Shown one piece after another: positions 38,776 to 47,887 of a DNA stretch of 64,000 bases (positions are counted from its first letter, which is position 1; each line of letters opens with the position of its first letter). A program made the translations under genes and the position numbers. The stretch lies in NCBI GenBank assembly GCA_963677655.1, contig OY782089.1; one strand, given 5' to 3'. Origin of the DNA: Saccharicrinis sp963677655 (GTDB lineage: Bacteria > Bacteroidota > Bacteroidia > Bacteroidales > Marinilabiliaceae). The notes beneath the pieces were generated by a model that searched no databases, was not told the DNA's origin, and saw only the letters and a list, made by a program, of their open reading frames with translations.

Positions 38776-41523
38776 TTACTTTTTAATTCTAATCTCCCTT
38801 AATTCTCCAGCTTCAAACTGTTTTTTCTTTTTACCTGCTTGAACAGTTATTTCAACTTCATTATGCAAATAAAATTTGCCATCTTTTTTCTCTAATACTA
38901 CATTACCTTTTTCGGATGATTTAATTGTAATACCATTAGCTTCAAGCACAGTTCCATTACCTATAAATAGAACAAAGTCACCATCCTTCTTATTTCCAAT
39001 TAGAGCATATGCTGCATCTGTTATTATATCCTTATACTTTGCCGTTCTCTTTTCATAGGATGAGAAAACATAATCTTCGCGTCCTGATTTATGAGTGATA
39101 TGCAAACCGGCAAAGTCTTTACTCCCATTTTCATCTTCAAAGCCTTCAATACTAACAATACTTTTGCCTTCTGCAGATGTATAAGGTTCGTAAACTGAAA
39201 TAAACGGATGTTCCCACGCTTCCCCATGCTGACGGGCTGCCAGGGTTAAATAGGGCTCGTGATCTATATCATAAGGAATCCCCCTTTTATTTTTGAATGA
39301 CTTACATGGTGGTGATTTGATAGTAAATACCTCACGCCCTTCTGTTCCTTTCATCCAAAGATTCATAAACACATCCTTTTCTCCTTCCGGCATATCAATT
39401 TTCCATTCGGCCTGATAATCCTCATCTGTGTGGATCGACTTCTTATCCCACATATAATCCAGCGCATACAAATGACCTCCGGCAAAGCCCATTTCCTCGC
39501 TTGGCTCAACCTTCAAAAGATTACCTTCCGTATCTGTCAGTTGCATGGTTTGTCCTAAGTTATGGTAATAATAATCATGAAACTTATCGCCTTTACGCTG
39601 TTTCTTCGAGCGAAACACATCTACATAATAACCAGTAATTTCGCCTGTCTTTACAATACTTACCGTACGATTTTGATCACTTTGGCTTTCGGGCTCTAAA
39701 AAATAAACATCCGAATAAGTAATATCCTTATAAAACCCTTCTTGTTGTTCCGATTTTGGATAAGCTCCCATCAAATCAAAGGCGTGATAACTCAACATTT
39801 CAGTATATGATGAAATTCCATCCACCATAACTGTATTATGAGCCGGAAACTGTGAGTAATATTCTAAATACAAAGGTTGAAGATAGCCTGCTCCCTTACC
39901 TGGATCAGCCCCCTGAACAAAGCCTTTTCCATACAACTCCATATTAATTCCATTGGCATGCATATGGTTCCCTAAAGATCCATTTAAAGAAACCATCATA
40001 CCATCTTTTCCGGTTCCTATACGCTGTACATGCCAGCTTACATTGGGTGCATTAAAAGTTTGCGTTATGTAGTCTCCAATATTTCCCTCTTCATAATCAT
40101 TGTTGATCTGTAAAGGTTTCGATGCAAAAAATGAAGCAACATTAGCTCGTGGTTTAAAATCCTTTGGTGCTAAATTGGCACTAGGTTCGAACAAACGATA
40201 CAAAGCTGTAAATTCTTTCTCCAGCTCTGTATCATTATATTTCCGGGCAATCCGAATCACATCTCCCATTGGTTCTGTAGAAATATGATCGTAATAAGTA
40301 TCTCCAAATGCTACTATTTGTCCGTTTGGAAACAAATATTGTGGTAACATTTTAACTGCCTTATACATAACCGGCGTATAGGGCAAAATATTATGATCAA
40401 AGGTATTATCAAAGTCACGTATAAAGCTCATCATCTCCTTAGTTACACTCATAGAGTACCCCGGACACTCGGCCCATACGCCATTTTTCTTATCGTAACC
40501 ATAATCCATTAATTTGGTAAACGACCACTGACGAGCTGATGTAACATTTAAGATGTAATCAATATAATATTCACGACCTTTACCATCTGTATAGTTGTTA
40601 TTGTCCTGCAATACCATCGCTGCTTTAAGAATAACATTAGCCTGATGTAAATTCCAGTTATTTTGAGGCACCCCGTTTTTAATAACCTGATCAGTCCATC
40701 GTTTAATGGTAACATCATAATCTGAAATTTTATCGGCGTGATTTTCCTCAATATATGGATGCAGGAAATCATATAATTCGGAAATACTTTTTAAGGCCTT
40801 TTCATGAATCACCTGGAAACAGGTAAATCCAACCAAGGTTTGGATATGACCATTCAATAAATCGACAGGCTCTTTGCGATAGTACATTCCTGCCATATAA
40901 GTGTTATAGATATCGAATGCAAATCTGGCATAGCGCTCATCACCCTCAAGCCAGTACACAAAAGCAGCATCGCGTGCCAGGTCAATAATTTTCTCATTAA
41001 TTTTATGAATGATACCCCCGGTTTTTGATGGTTCGGCCCATTCAAATGGATGTCCTTCTTTTGTTTTATTTGGCAGATATATACCTCGCTCATCATCCAT
41101 ATATGGCATAATATCTTCCAATTTTGGTGTGCCATAAACTGTTGTATAATCACGAGATCCCGTAAAACGAACAGTTGGCACCGGAGCTTCTCCATCGGAG
41201 TGCGAATAATAAATACCTTTTACATACTCATTTACAGCCTTTGTTTTCCAGTGCATTTGCAAACGAGATGGCATCCATTCCGGATCATCTACATGTCGCT
41301 CTACGTATTTATCAATACGTTGGTGAATACCTGAGAGTACATCCTTTGCCCATTTTTCATTTTGTATGGTTGATTCTAATTCTGATTTCTCATCCTGTGT
41401 TATATACAAACGCGGATATCCCTGCTTTAGTTTTTTAGGTAATGGAATTTTTGCCTGTTTCTGAGCTATAGTTAAACCAAACAAACAACTTATAAGGACA
41501 AAAATGCTTAGTCTTTTTAACAT
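38776..41523 (-). CDS. Heparinase II/III-like polysaccharide lyase
   Basis: A 915-residue exported protein with a signal peptide (about 1-20), an alpha/alpha barrel (about 50-440) with the conserved NNWNLHQAN near residue 295, and a heparinase II/III-like beta-sandwich (about 490-915). The sandwich opens with GSLGNHMHANGINMELYG near residue 515, whose His residues are conserved in these lyases. It is longer than the typical 700-residue heparinases, with an extended C-terminal region. The substrate is a uronic-acid-containing chain by family. A class A element lies about 100 bp upstream and a terminator of the previous unit lies just beyond it, so this gene starts a transcript. Confidence 0.88.
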   Translation of the reverse strand: MLKRLSIFVLISCLFGLTIAQKQAKIPLPKKLKQGYPRLYITQDEKSELESTIQNEKWAKDVLSGIHQRIDKYVERHVDDPEWMPSRLQMHWKTKAVNEYVKGIYYSHSDGEAPVPTVRFTGSRDYTTVYGTPKLEDIMPYMDDERGIYLPNKTKEGHPFEWAEPSKTGGIIHKINEKIIDLARDAAFVYWLEGDERYARFAFDIYNTYMAGMYYRKEPVDLLNGHIQTLVGFTCFQVIHEKALKSISELYDFLHPYIEENHADKISDYDVTIKRWTDQVIKNGVPQNNWNLHQANVILKAAMVLQDNNNYTDGKGREYYIDYILNVTSARQWSFTKLMDYGYDKKNGVWAECPGYSMSVTKEMMSFIRDFDNTFDHNILPYTPVMYKAVKMLPQYLFPNGQIVAFGDTYYDHISTEPMGDVIRIARKYNDTELEKEFTALYRLFEPSANLAPKDFKPRANVASFFASKPLQINNDYEEGNIGDYITQTFNAPNVSWHVQRIGTGKDGMMVSLNGSLGNHMHANGINMELYGKGFVQGADPGKGAGYLQPLYLEYYSQFPAHNTVMVDGISSYTEMLSYHAFDLMGAYPKSEQQEGFYKDITYSDVYFLEPESQSDQNRTVSIVKTGEITGYYVDVFRSKKQRKGDKFHDYYYHNLGQTMQLTDTEGNLLKVEPSEEMGFAGGHLYALDYMWDKKSIHTDEDYQAEWKIDMPEGEKDVFMNLWMKGTEGREVFTIKSPPCKSFKNKRGIPYDIDHEPYLTLAARQHGEAWEHPFISVYEPYTSAEGKSIVSIEGFEDENGSKDFAGLHITHKSGREDYVFSSYEKRTAKYKDIITDAAYALIGNKKDGDFVLFIGNGTVLEANGITIKSSEKGNVVLEKKDGKFYLHNEVEITVQAGKKKKQFEAGELREIRIKK

Positions 41524-41599
41524 GATAAAAATATTTCCGGATTTATCTGAACTTGCAAAAGCTAAAGTATATAATCCTTAGTTTTTGAGATACGAAATT

Positions 41600-41627
41600 A
41601 ATTCCAAAGAATGGTGTTGGTGTTGCA
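41600..41627 (-). promoter_or_regulatory. Class A upstream element, copy 5
   Basis: The dyad ATTCCAAAGAAT starts at 41601 and TGTTGCA at 41621, exactly 20 bp later. The dyad is identical to copy 1. The distance to the start of the heparinase-like gene is about 104 bp. Confidence 0.58.
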
Positions 41628-41645
41628 AAACCTGACTAACCCTAT

Positions 41646-41695
41646 AATAAACAAAACAAAAAAGACCCGGCTATTTATACAACAACCAAGCCTTT
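41646..41695 (-). terminator. Rho-independent terminator after GH39
   Basis: AAAGACCCGGCT (41661-41672) and AACCAAGCCTTT (41684-41695) pair as RNA over 12 positions, several of them G-U. The transcribed strand then runs into TTTTTTGTTTTGTTT. It lies 20 bp after the GH39 stop at 41715 and ends the unit that starts with the long lyases. Confidence 0.78.
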
Positions 41696-41714
41696 AGCAT
41701 CTCTTTATAATTAC

Positions 41715-43355
41715 TTAGTCTATTTGCTGTATCAATAGCACATTCCAGGGAGCTATTTCTCTGTTAATGCTTAGTTTACCTTCTTTATCTGCTGTCAATA
41801 TTTCGGTTTTCAGATTCTCTGCAATACCTTTCAATACTTTTATCTGCTCACGTGTTGGAGGTTCTGGCTTACCCATCTTTTCCCACGAATGGCAAACGTT
41901 ACCATGATCCTTATCCAAAATTTCTACTTTAAACATGGTGCCAGGTTTCAAGTTTTCCAATTCCAGATTAAGCTGTTTTGGTGTTCCCTGGCTCAGATAT
42001 TCGTAACTCTTGTATCCGGCAGGAACTGAACCTTCATTTTCTTTTGGGTAATTGTAGGCTAAAGCTACTAACTTACCGTTTCCTGATTTACGACTAACAA
42101 ATAAGTACTCATCTTTGTATAGCTTTTCGTCACCCAGTTGGTGTAGCATACGGTATGCATGGTACGATGGTTTTACCAGTCCCTGAAAGTTAATCATACC
42201 AAACCCTCCATGAAAGATACTGGCAGCTCCTCCCTTTTCTTCAAAAATATCAGTAAAAGTCCAAAATGATAATGAATTGGTTAATCCAATACAATCCAGA
42301 TTAGATTTAACGATATATGCGGCTCCAGGTAATAAGTCGTGCATACGATCCCGGCTACTAGGACTGGTATTCCATTCGGTTAAATGAATTTCAGCATTGG
42401 GATAAGCACTATTTTCAACAATTTTTTGTAACCAATGTAAATCCTCATTTAACGACTGCATATACCGGGTTAAACCTCTGCCTTTTCCAGTTTCAGGATT
42501 AAAAGCATAATCGGTTGGATATGGGTGCGTAGTAATAAAATCAACTGGCAAATTCTCTGTTTTACAATATTTCAGAAAATCCTCAATCCATACTCCATGC
42601 CATTTCAGTGAGTTGATATCCTCAACCTCAAATATTGCTTCTGATACATTATTATCAATAATTTCGCCATCGAAACGCGCATCAGGTACAAAGTTACTCG
42701 TTGAAGGACCACCGATTTTCAAACGCTCATCAACCGATTTAACAGCCAAAGCCGATTGTTTGTATAATTCGAAGTACTGTGATTTTTTACCATGAAAAAA
42801 GAAAGGATATAAATTCGGCTCGTTCCAAACTTCGAAATACCAGGTGAGTACCTCATCAATTCCGTAACGATCAACAACATGCTGCGTAAAGGCTTTTATT
42901 AAATCATGCCATTGCTCAGCATAATCAGGCCCCGGCGTTACTTTTGCCTTCCACCAGAATACTGTTTTAGAATCTTCGGCAGCAAACTGGTTTGGGAAAA
43001 AAGCCAGTTCCACAAAGGGACGAACATTCATATCAAGCAACCGGTCGAAAACATCATCTATATATTGCCAGTTGTAAACCAACTTACCCTTTTGGGTTAA
43101 TACCGGAAACATATCTTCATGAAAAAGACCATGAAAGCGAACGTATTCAAAGCCACAGTTTTGCTGTACTTTTTCCATTTGTTCCAACCAACCGGCACGC
43201 AGCGCTTCATTGGCACGCCCTGCTCCAACACATTTACTCCAAAAGTGATCAAACTTTTCACCTGTGGCAGTGGCATCAATCGTTACAATCTTTTGTGCGT
43301 TTATTATTTGAGATAGCATTATTGCTACCAGTACAAAAGGAAATTTTAATTTCAT
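41715..43355 (-). CDS. GH39 family glycosidase
   Basis: A 546-residue exported GH39-type enzyme with signal peptide (about 1-20, ending INAQ). Clan GH-A catalytic motifs are clear: VWNEPNLYPFF with acid/base Glu179 and IHLTEWNTSPSSRD with nucleophile Glu327. GH39 contains beta-xylosidases and alpha-L-iduronidases, and either would suit a uronic-acid- and xylose-containing sulfated glycan. The start lies only 11 bp after the stop of the T9SS-exported glycosidase, so they are cotranscribed. The C-terminal part is the usual beta-sandwich. Confidence 0.93.
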   Translation of the reverse strand: MKLKFPFVLVAIMLSQIINAQKIVTIDATATGEKFDHFWSKCVGAGRANEALRAGWLEQMEKVQQNCGFEYVRFHGLFHEDMFPVLTQKGKLVYNWQYIDDVFDRLLDMNVRPFVELAFFPNQFAAEDSKTVFWWKAKVTPGPDYAEQWHDLIKAFTQHVVDRYGIDEVLTWYFEVWNEPNLYPFFFHGKKSQYFELYKQSALAVKSVDERLKIGGPSTSNFVPDARFDGEIIDNNVSEAIFEVEDINSLKWHGVWIEDFLKYCKTENLPVDFITTHPYPTDYAFNPETGKGRGLTRYMQSLNEDLHWLQKIVENSAYPNAEIHLTEWNTSPSSRDRMHDLLPGAAYIVKSNLDCIGLTNSLSFWTFTDIFEEKGGAASIFHGGFGMINFQGLVKPSYHAYRMLHQLGDEKLYKDEYLFVSRKSGNGKLVALAYNYPKENEGSVPAGYKSYEYLSQGTPKQLNLELENLKPGTMFKVEILDKDHGNVCHSWEKMGKPEPPTREQIKVLKGIAENLKTEILTADKEGKLSINREIAPWNVLLIQQID

Positions 43356-43366
43356 ATCTATATTAT

Positions 43367-46300
43367 TTATAACACATTAACTTTTATGGTTCGTACTTCA
43401 TCATTACTCCGTACAATTACTAAATATGTACCTTTTGGGAAATCTTTAAAGCTAATTTCCTCCTGAACATCTCCAACATTAAGCTCTCGGCTTATAATTA
43501 CCTTACCTAATAAATTAACTACACTTATCTCGATGGCATTTAATCCATCAACTTCAATAGTTAGTTTATCTATAATTGGATTTGGATATACTTTAACGTT
43601 TATGCTTTCTTTATGATCGAATATTCCTATCATACTCTCTTTTGTAACTACTAATTGAGGTAGGTTATCATTAGCTTCTTTACTATTAAAGCCAATATTA
43701 TTTTTATTAACAGAAGCATCTGTAATTACAAAACTCGCAAGATCATCAGTAGTAAGCTGATCTTCAACATAAGCTGTTACATCCCACTCGTAATACACAC
43801 CTTCAGCATCTGCAGATATCCTGGTTATCTCATCATTTATAGCGGGTGCATTATTAAAGGTCAGGGTCCCTTCATTCCAATCATCCGAAGTCTCAGAAGC
43901 AACTAATTCGCTTGCTCCGGAATTAGTTGCATAAAGCCTCAAAACTGCCTTTTCAATTCTATCACCAGCATCATATACATCAAACTGAAGGTAAGTCTTT
44001 CGTAAATAATCGTTATTTGAGGTCTGTTTTACTAATAACCCAGTTTCACTTCCATAATTATCATTGGCATAAGATCCTCCCCTTATAAATGAATCGTGTA
44101 TAGGAGTTAATGTAAGCAACAGGGAATTCTCATCAAAACCATCTGATTTTTCAACCGTTAATATCTGGCTTGCTTCAGTACCATTATAGATCTCGTTTCC
44201 AGACTGGATAGCTGTAATCACACAAGTACCATCACCTACTATTATAATTCTGTTATCGGTAATTTTAGCTATGTTGATATTTGAACTCGTATATTCAAGC
44301 GCTAACCCGGAATTTACCGTTGCTCCCGGAAAGAAACTGGCATCCCCTACTTTTTTAACCGGGAACTCCGGAAAAGTAATTTGCTGATCGGCCTTGATCA
44401 CGGTTAAAATCCTGACAACACTTTCTGCTGCATTATAAATTATAGATTCTCCGATTGATGCTGTAATGGAAGTTGTTCCAATTCCTTGAAGTGCAATTTG
44501 ACCATCTACTATTTTAGCAACATCAGTATTTGAGCTGGTATATGAAATACCCATACCTGAAGTGGAAGTTGCACGCGGAACTATGAGGTTTGTGGTATAT
44601 TTTACTGTGCCCAAATCTGGAAATGTAATGCTTTGATCATATTTCTCAGACTCATTTCCTTCCAACACCTCTACCTCAGCCAATGAAAGAGATCCGGTAC
44701 CATTTAGCTGAATCTTCACAATCTTTCCCCTAACCCCACCTGCATCAATTTCAATTGACGGGTTTGGTGCTGAAGTACAGGTTTGTGTAAAAGTAACCTT
44801 ACCCTCTGAATCAATAACCGAGACCGTAAAATTTGATAACAGAGACTTGCAACATTCATCCGTCCTGTTATAGATATTTATTATTCCAATAGCATCTTCT
44901 GTATTAAGATCCAGCTTCCACCAGGGATTCTCTTCGCTTTGGGTAAGCGTAACTGATCCATTACCCCATATCCCATTTGTATTATCATTAATGGCTCTGT
45001 ATGCCTCGCCGCCACTTTCGGTAGTAGACTGCGAAGCCGTACCACTTAAGGCAAGATTATCGGCTGCATCCTTAACATTAAAAATGTAACAGTTAATTCC
45101 TTCGCCACCAATGCTTGTTTCAAAGGTATTGCCTAATGGCTGAAGTGTTGTTTCCAAACCTGTTACAGGAGTTTCATCTGTCCAGTAATGCAATTTTACA
45201 TCTCCTTCAATTTTAAAGGCATCAACCCCTATCGGGAAACTAGAAAATGCTGATGTACCTTCATTAATTACCCATAAAACAACCTGATTCTCTTTACGAA
45301 AAGCAATGGTATATACCTTTGACATTGATGCAATATCTGAAGTAACATACCGACTGTTAAGAATATTGTTTGAAAATTGTTTCATCAGGTAATAGCCACG
45401 CTTACGTGTCCCTGTACCTCCAGCAGGAAAATAAATAGCACGTGTTTCTTTATCTATACCCCTAGACCAAATCTCGAAAAATATTTCACCACACAGTCCT
45501 GACTCATAGCGGTTGGCTTTCTTAATGTACTCACCTATCTGCTTGTACATAGGACGCTCTTCTCCATAAGTAGGAGAACCGCTACCTGTACTGGTTTCAT
45601 CGTCGTACATGGACTTTCCAAGCTCATTTGACATGTCAATGATCTCAACCCATTTTTCTTTGGATTCATTATCGTAATTATGACTGCAAAAGGAGTGGTA
45701 AAGGTCTTTTGAACCTAAACTCTTTACATGATTCAAATAGGTAATCCCTTGCGAAATACTCCAAAAGCCCTGATCACTTATAACAGGTCTCTCAATTCCC
45801 CGGGCATCAAGTTCGCTGAACATCTTAGCTGCTATATCAACAACCTTTTCAGCCTTTACAAACCACATCCATTCTTTTGCTATTGAGATTATAGAAATAG
45901 GCACACCTTGCTGACTCATATACTCACAATAATCAGCCAGAAATATTCCATACTTCTCGCGCTCCATAACTTTTGTATTATAATTTATAATCCAGTCAGG
46001 AAGGTTATTATCATCCCCATAACCATCGTAGTCCGAACGCATGGTGGCAAAGAAGCGGATATCAGGATTTACCGCTTTAATGGCTTTCATGGTTTCCACC
46101 TGTTTATCGTAAAAAGACCAGTTTTTCGTACCTTCAACAAGTTCCTGGTTTTTATCATACTGTACCCGACATACATTAAAGTTGATATCCTTAAATCCCC
46201 ACTCTATTATCTCCTGGGTATTTTTCGCATTTTGCACAGCTTTGGAACTCCGTTCCATATCACCCCCTATCATATCGATAGTTTGTTTATAGTTACTTGT

Positions 46301-46387
46301 ATTTACTATGATAGACTGCCCAGATACAAATATGCTTTGTATAAATAAGCAAAGGGTTATGGTTGATAATAATATAGATTTTTTCAT
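43367..46387 (-). CDS. T9SS-exported clan GH-A glycosidase with CBM and Ig-like tail
   Basis: A 1006-residue secreted enzyme. A signal peptide (about 1-23) is followed by a barrel (about 25-440) with GH30-like opening DMIGGDMERSS. Two glutamates lie in clan GH-A positions: Glu172 in SIAKEWMWF and Glu264 in YDDETSTGSG. Then come a discoidin/F5-F8-type domain (about 442-575), two similar Ig-like repeats (about 582-750), a DNRLRE/CBM96-like domain (about 752-905) and a T9SS tail (about 922-1006). I cannot name the GH family with certainty. GH30 or another GH-A family is most likely. It is one of only two proteins in the window with a T9SS tail, so it is a good candidate for endo-cleavage outside the cell. 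Confidence 0.87.
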   Translation of the reverse strand: MKKSILLSTITLCLFIQSIFVSGQSIIVNTSNYKQTIDMIGGDMERSSKAVQNAKNTQEIIEWGFKDINFNVCRVQYDKNQELVEGTKNWSFYDKQVETMKAIKAVNPDIRFFATMRSDYDGYGDDNNLPDWIINYNTKVMEREKYGIFLADYCEYMSQQGVPISIISIAKEWMWFVKAEKVVDIAAKMFSELDARGIERPVISDQGFWSISQGITYLNHVKSLGSKDLYHSFCSHNYDNESKEKWVEIIDMSNELGKSMYDDETSTGSGSPTYGEERPMYKQIGEYIKKANRYESGLCGEIFFEIWSRGIDKETRAIYFPAGGTGTRKRGYYLMKQFSNNILNSRYVTSDIASMSKVYTIAFRKENQVVLWVINEGTSAFSSFPIGVDAFKIEGDVKLHYWTDETPVTGLETTLQPLGNTFETSIGGEGINCYIFNVKDAADNLALSGTASQSTTESGGEAYRAINDNTNGIWGNGSVTLTQSEENPWWKLDLNTEDAIGIINIYNRTDECCKSLLSNFTVSVIDSEGKVTFTQTCTSAPNPSIEIDAGGVRGKIVKIQLNGTGSLSLAEVEVLEGNESEKYDQSITFPDLGTVKYTTNLIVPRATSTSGMGISYTSSNTDVAKIVDGQIALQGIGTTSITASIGESIIYNAAESVVRILTVIKADQQITFPEFPVKKVGDASFFPGATVNSGLALEYTSSNINIAKITDNRIIIVGDGTCVITAIQSGNEIYNGTEASQILTVEKSDGFDENSLLLTLTPIHDSFIRGGSYANDNYGSETGLLVKQTSNNDYLRKTYLQFDVYDAGDRIEKAVLRLYATNSGASELVASETSDDWNEGTLTFNNAPAINDEITRISADAEGVYYEWDVTAYVEDQLTTDDLASFVITDASVNKNNIGFNSKEANDNLPQLVVTKESMIGIFDHKESINVKVYPNPIIDKLTIEVDGLNAIEISVVNLLGKVIISRELNVGDVQEEISFKDFPKGTYLVIVRSNDEVRTIKVNVL

Positions 46388-46661
46388 AAATATTATTGCT
46401 GATCGTAAGTCTCAAAAGTTTTATTCTATTTTGAAGAGGTATAGAGCGATTCTTACCTCAAGATGTTTATACAGAACCGCTCCATCTTATACCAATTGTA
46501 TAATAAAATGTGCTGAAAGCCATTTTGCTTATTACAATGGTAAATGCCGATATAATAATGATTAGTGTAAAGGAACATAATGAACTTGACGCTATATTCA
46601 TTATATAATCGGTATTACTTTCTGAACCGAGTACTGATTATAATTTGTAAACTTCAAGATT
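46388..46661. repeat. Intergenic region with nested imperfect inverted repeats
   Basis: The region has no gene. TACCAATTGTATAATAAAATG near 46490 is complementary to the stretch from CATTTTGCTTATTACAATGG near 46521. Further on, AATGCCGATATAATAATG near 46544 is complementary to CATTATATAATCGGTATT near 46598. The nested arrangement resembles a degenerate mobile or REP-like element. It lies between the beta-propeller gene and the T9SS-exported glycosidase. Confidence 0.4.
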
Positions 46662-47750
46662 TCACTTCAGCTTAATTACCATATTCCATGTTTTGGTTCC
46701 GTTCCCAAATCCTCCCGGGCCATCCATAGCTGCAAAGAAAATGTGGGTGGGTTTTCCGTTTTCTACAAAAACAAAAGGTCGCTCCAGCTGCCCTTGCTTT
46801 ATTTCTTTCCCATTATCCCATTTTACGTTACGGGTATAGGCCAAAGGATTCTTATCTAATTTCCAATGAATGCCATCTTTAGAATGAGCCAATACACCCC
46901 CATGATGACTCCCATTTATTTGTCCTGTCATATCCTTTGCTATCATATGATATCCATCCTCATCACTCCACAAATGAGGATCTTCCACCTCCCCAAACTT
47001 GTCTTTTGAAAACAAAGGTTCGTCTCCCATCACGGTATATTTGCCATCATAAGAGGGAGCTGTTGCCACCCCTATAAACTGGTTGGTTTGTTTTAAACCA
47101 TCTTCTTTGTAGCTTCTTCCCTTAAACAGGAGCACAACAGATCCATCTTCCTTAATTAATGGTGAAGGATTTGAAGTTAAAAAGCTATAAAAAGAATTTG
47201 GTTTTACATCCAAAATGGGAGCATCCAAACGTTTCCAGGGCCCATAAGGACTTTTTGATGTGGCTATGCCTACCCTTTTACCCCATCTGCCTGCAATACA
47301 CCATTTACTAGATAAAGTAAGTTCACTGGCATTCTCTTCTGTTACTTCTTCAAAAGGATGGGTTGAGCCCATGTAGTATAGAATATAGGTATCCTTATAT
47401 TTAACAATTTTCGGATTATGACACGAACGTCCATCCCAGTATTGAGCTCCCCTTGCACCTAAAGCAACTTCACTAAACTTATAAGGACCTTCCGGAGTTT
47501 CAGAAACTGCATGTACAATTTCGGAGGCAATCATCCATCCCGGGTGAAATTTTAAATACTTTGGCCAGCGTGATGCATACATATGATATTTGCCATCTTC
47601 GCCTTTAATTACTGAGCTTCCCCAAACCCAGTAGTCTTTCATTTCAAGTCCACCTCCAACAGGGGCTTCATCTAAATTACTATAAATGTTATTTTGAGCG
47701 TATGTGTTTAATGTAAACGCCGCAATTATTAATACTAGAATTGTTTTCAT
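46662..47750 (-). CDS. Five-bladed beta-propeller glycosidase-like protein (paralog)
   Basis: A 362-residue exported protein with signal peptide (about 1-18, ending TYAQ), paralogous to the lipoprotein at 33268. Shared segments include YWVWGSSVIKGEDGKYHMYA, HNPKIVKYKDTYILYYMGS, TSNPSPLIKEDGSVVLLFKG and VEDPHLWSDEDGYHMIAKD. The N-terminus differs: this copy has an ordinary signal peptide instead of a lipobox. The fold is that of GH43/GH117-like propellers. Two copies in one locus suggest two linkages or two substitution states of the same sugar. Confidence 0.82.
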   Translation of the reverse strand: MKTILVLIIAAFTLNTYAQNNIYSNLDEAPVGGGLEMKDYWVWGSSVIKGEDGKYHMYASRWPKYLKFHPGWMIASEIVHAVSETPEGPYKFSEVALGARGAQYWDGRSCHNPKIVKYKDTYILYYMGSTHPFEEVTEENASELTLSSKWCIAGRWGKRVGIATSKSPYGPWKRLDAPILDVKPNSFYSFLTSNPSPLIKEDGSVVLLFKGRSYKEDGLKQTNQFIGVATAPSYDGKYTVMGDEPLFSKDKFGEVEDPHLWSDEDGYHMIAKDMTGQINGSHHGGVLAHSKDGIHWKLDKNPLAYTRNVKWDNGKEIKQGQLERPFVFVENGKPTHIFFAAMDGPGGFGNGTKTWNMVIKLK

Positions 47751-47887
47751 ATTTTCGATTTATTGGTTATTACATTAGATCATTAGACAAAAGACCGACT
47801 TCAAAGACACTCAAAACCATCAGGTTAACAAACACACTTTAACTTAACTGACTTATTAGTCACTGCAAGGCACTAATTAATTACCAA

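Noticed and set aside
41715..43355. Assignment of GH39 as alpha-L-iduronidase specifically
   Set aside because: The catalytic motifs are common to all GH39 members, and I cannot separate iduronidase from xylosidase by eye.
45908..46348. A 146-codon plus-strand open frame inside the GH-A enzyme
   Set aside because: It is antisense to the barrel including the catalytic Glu region, with no recognisable domain, so a shadow frame.
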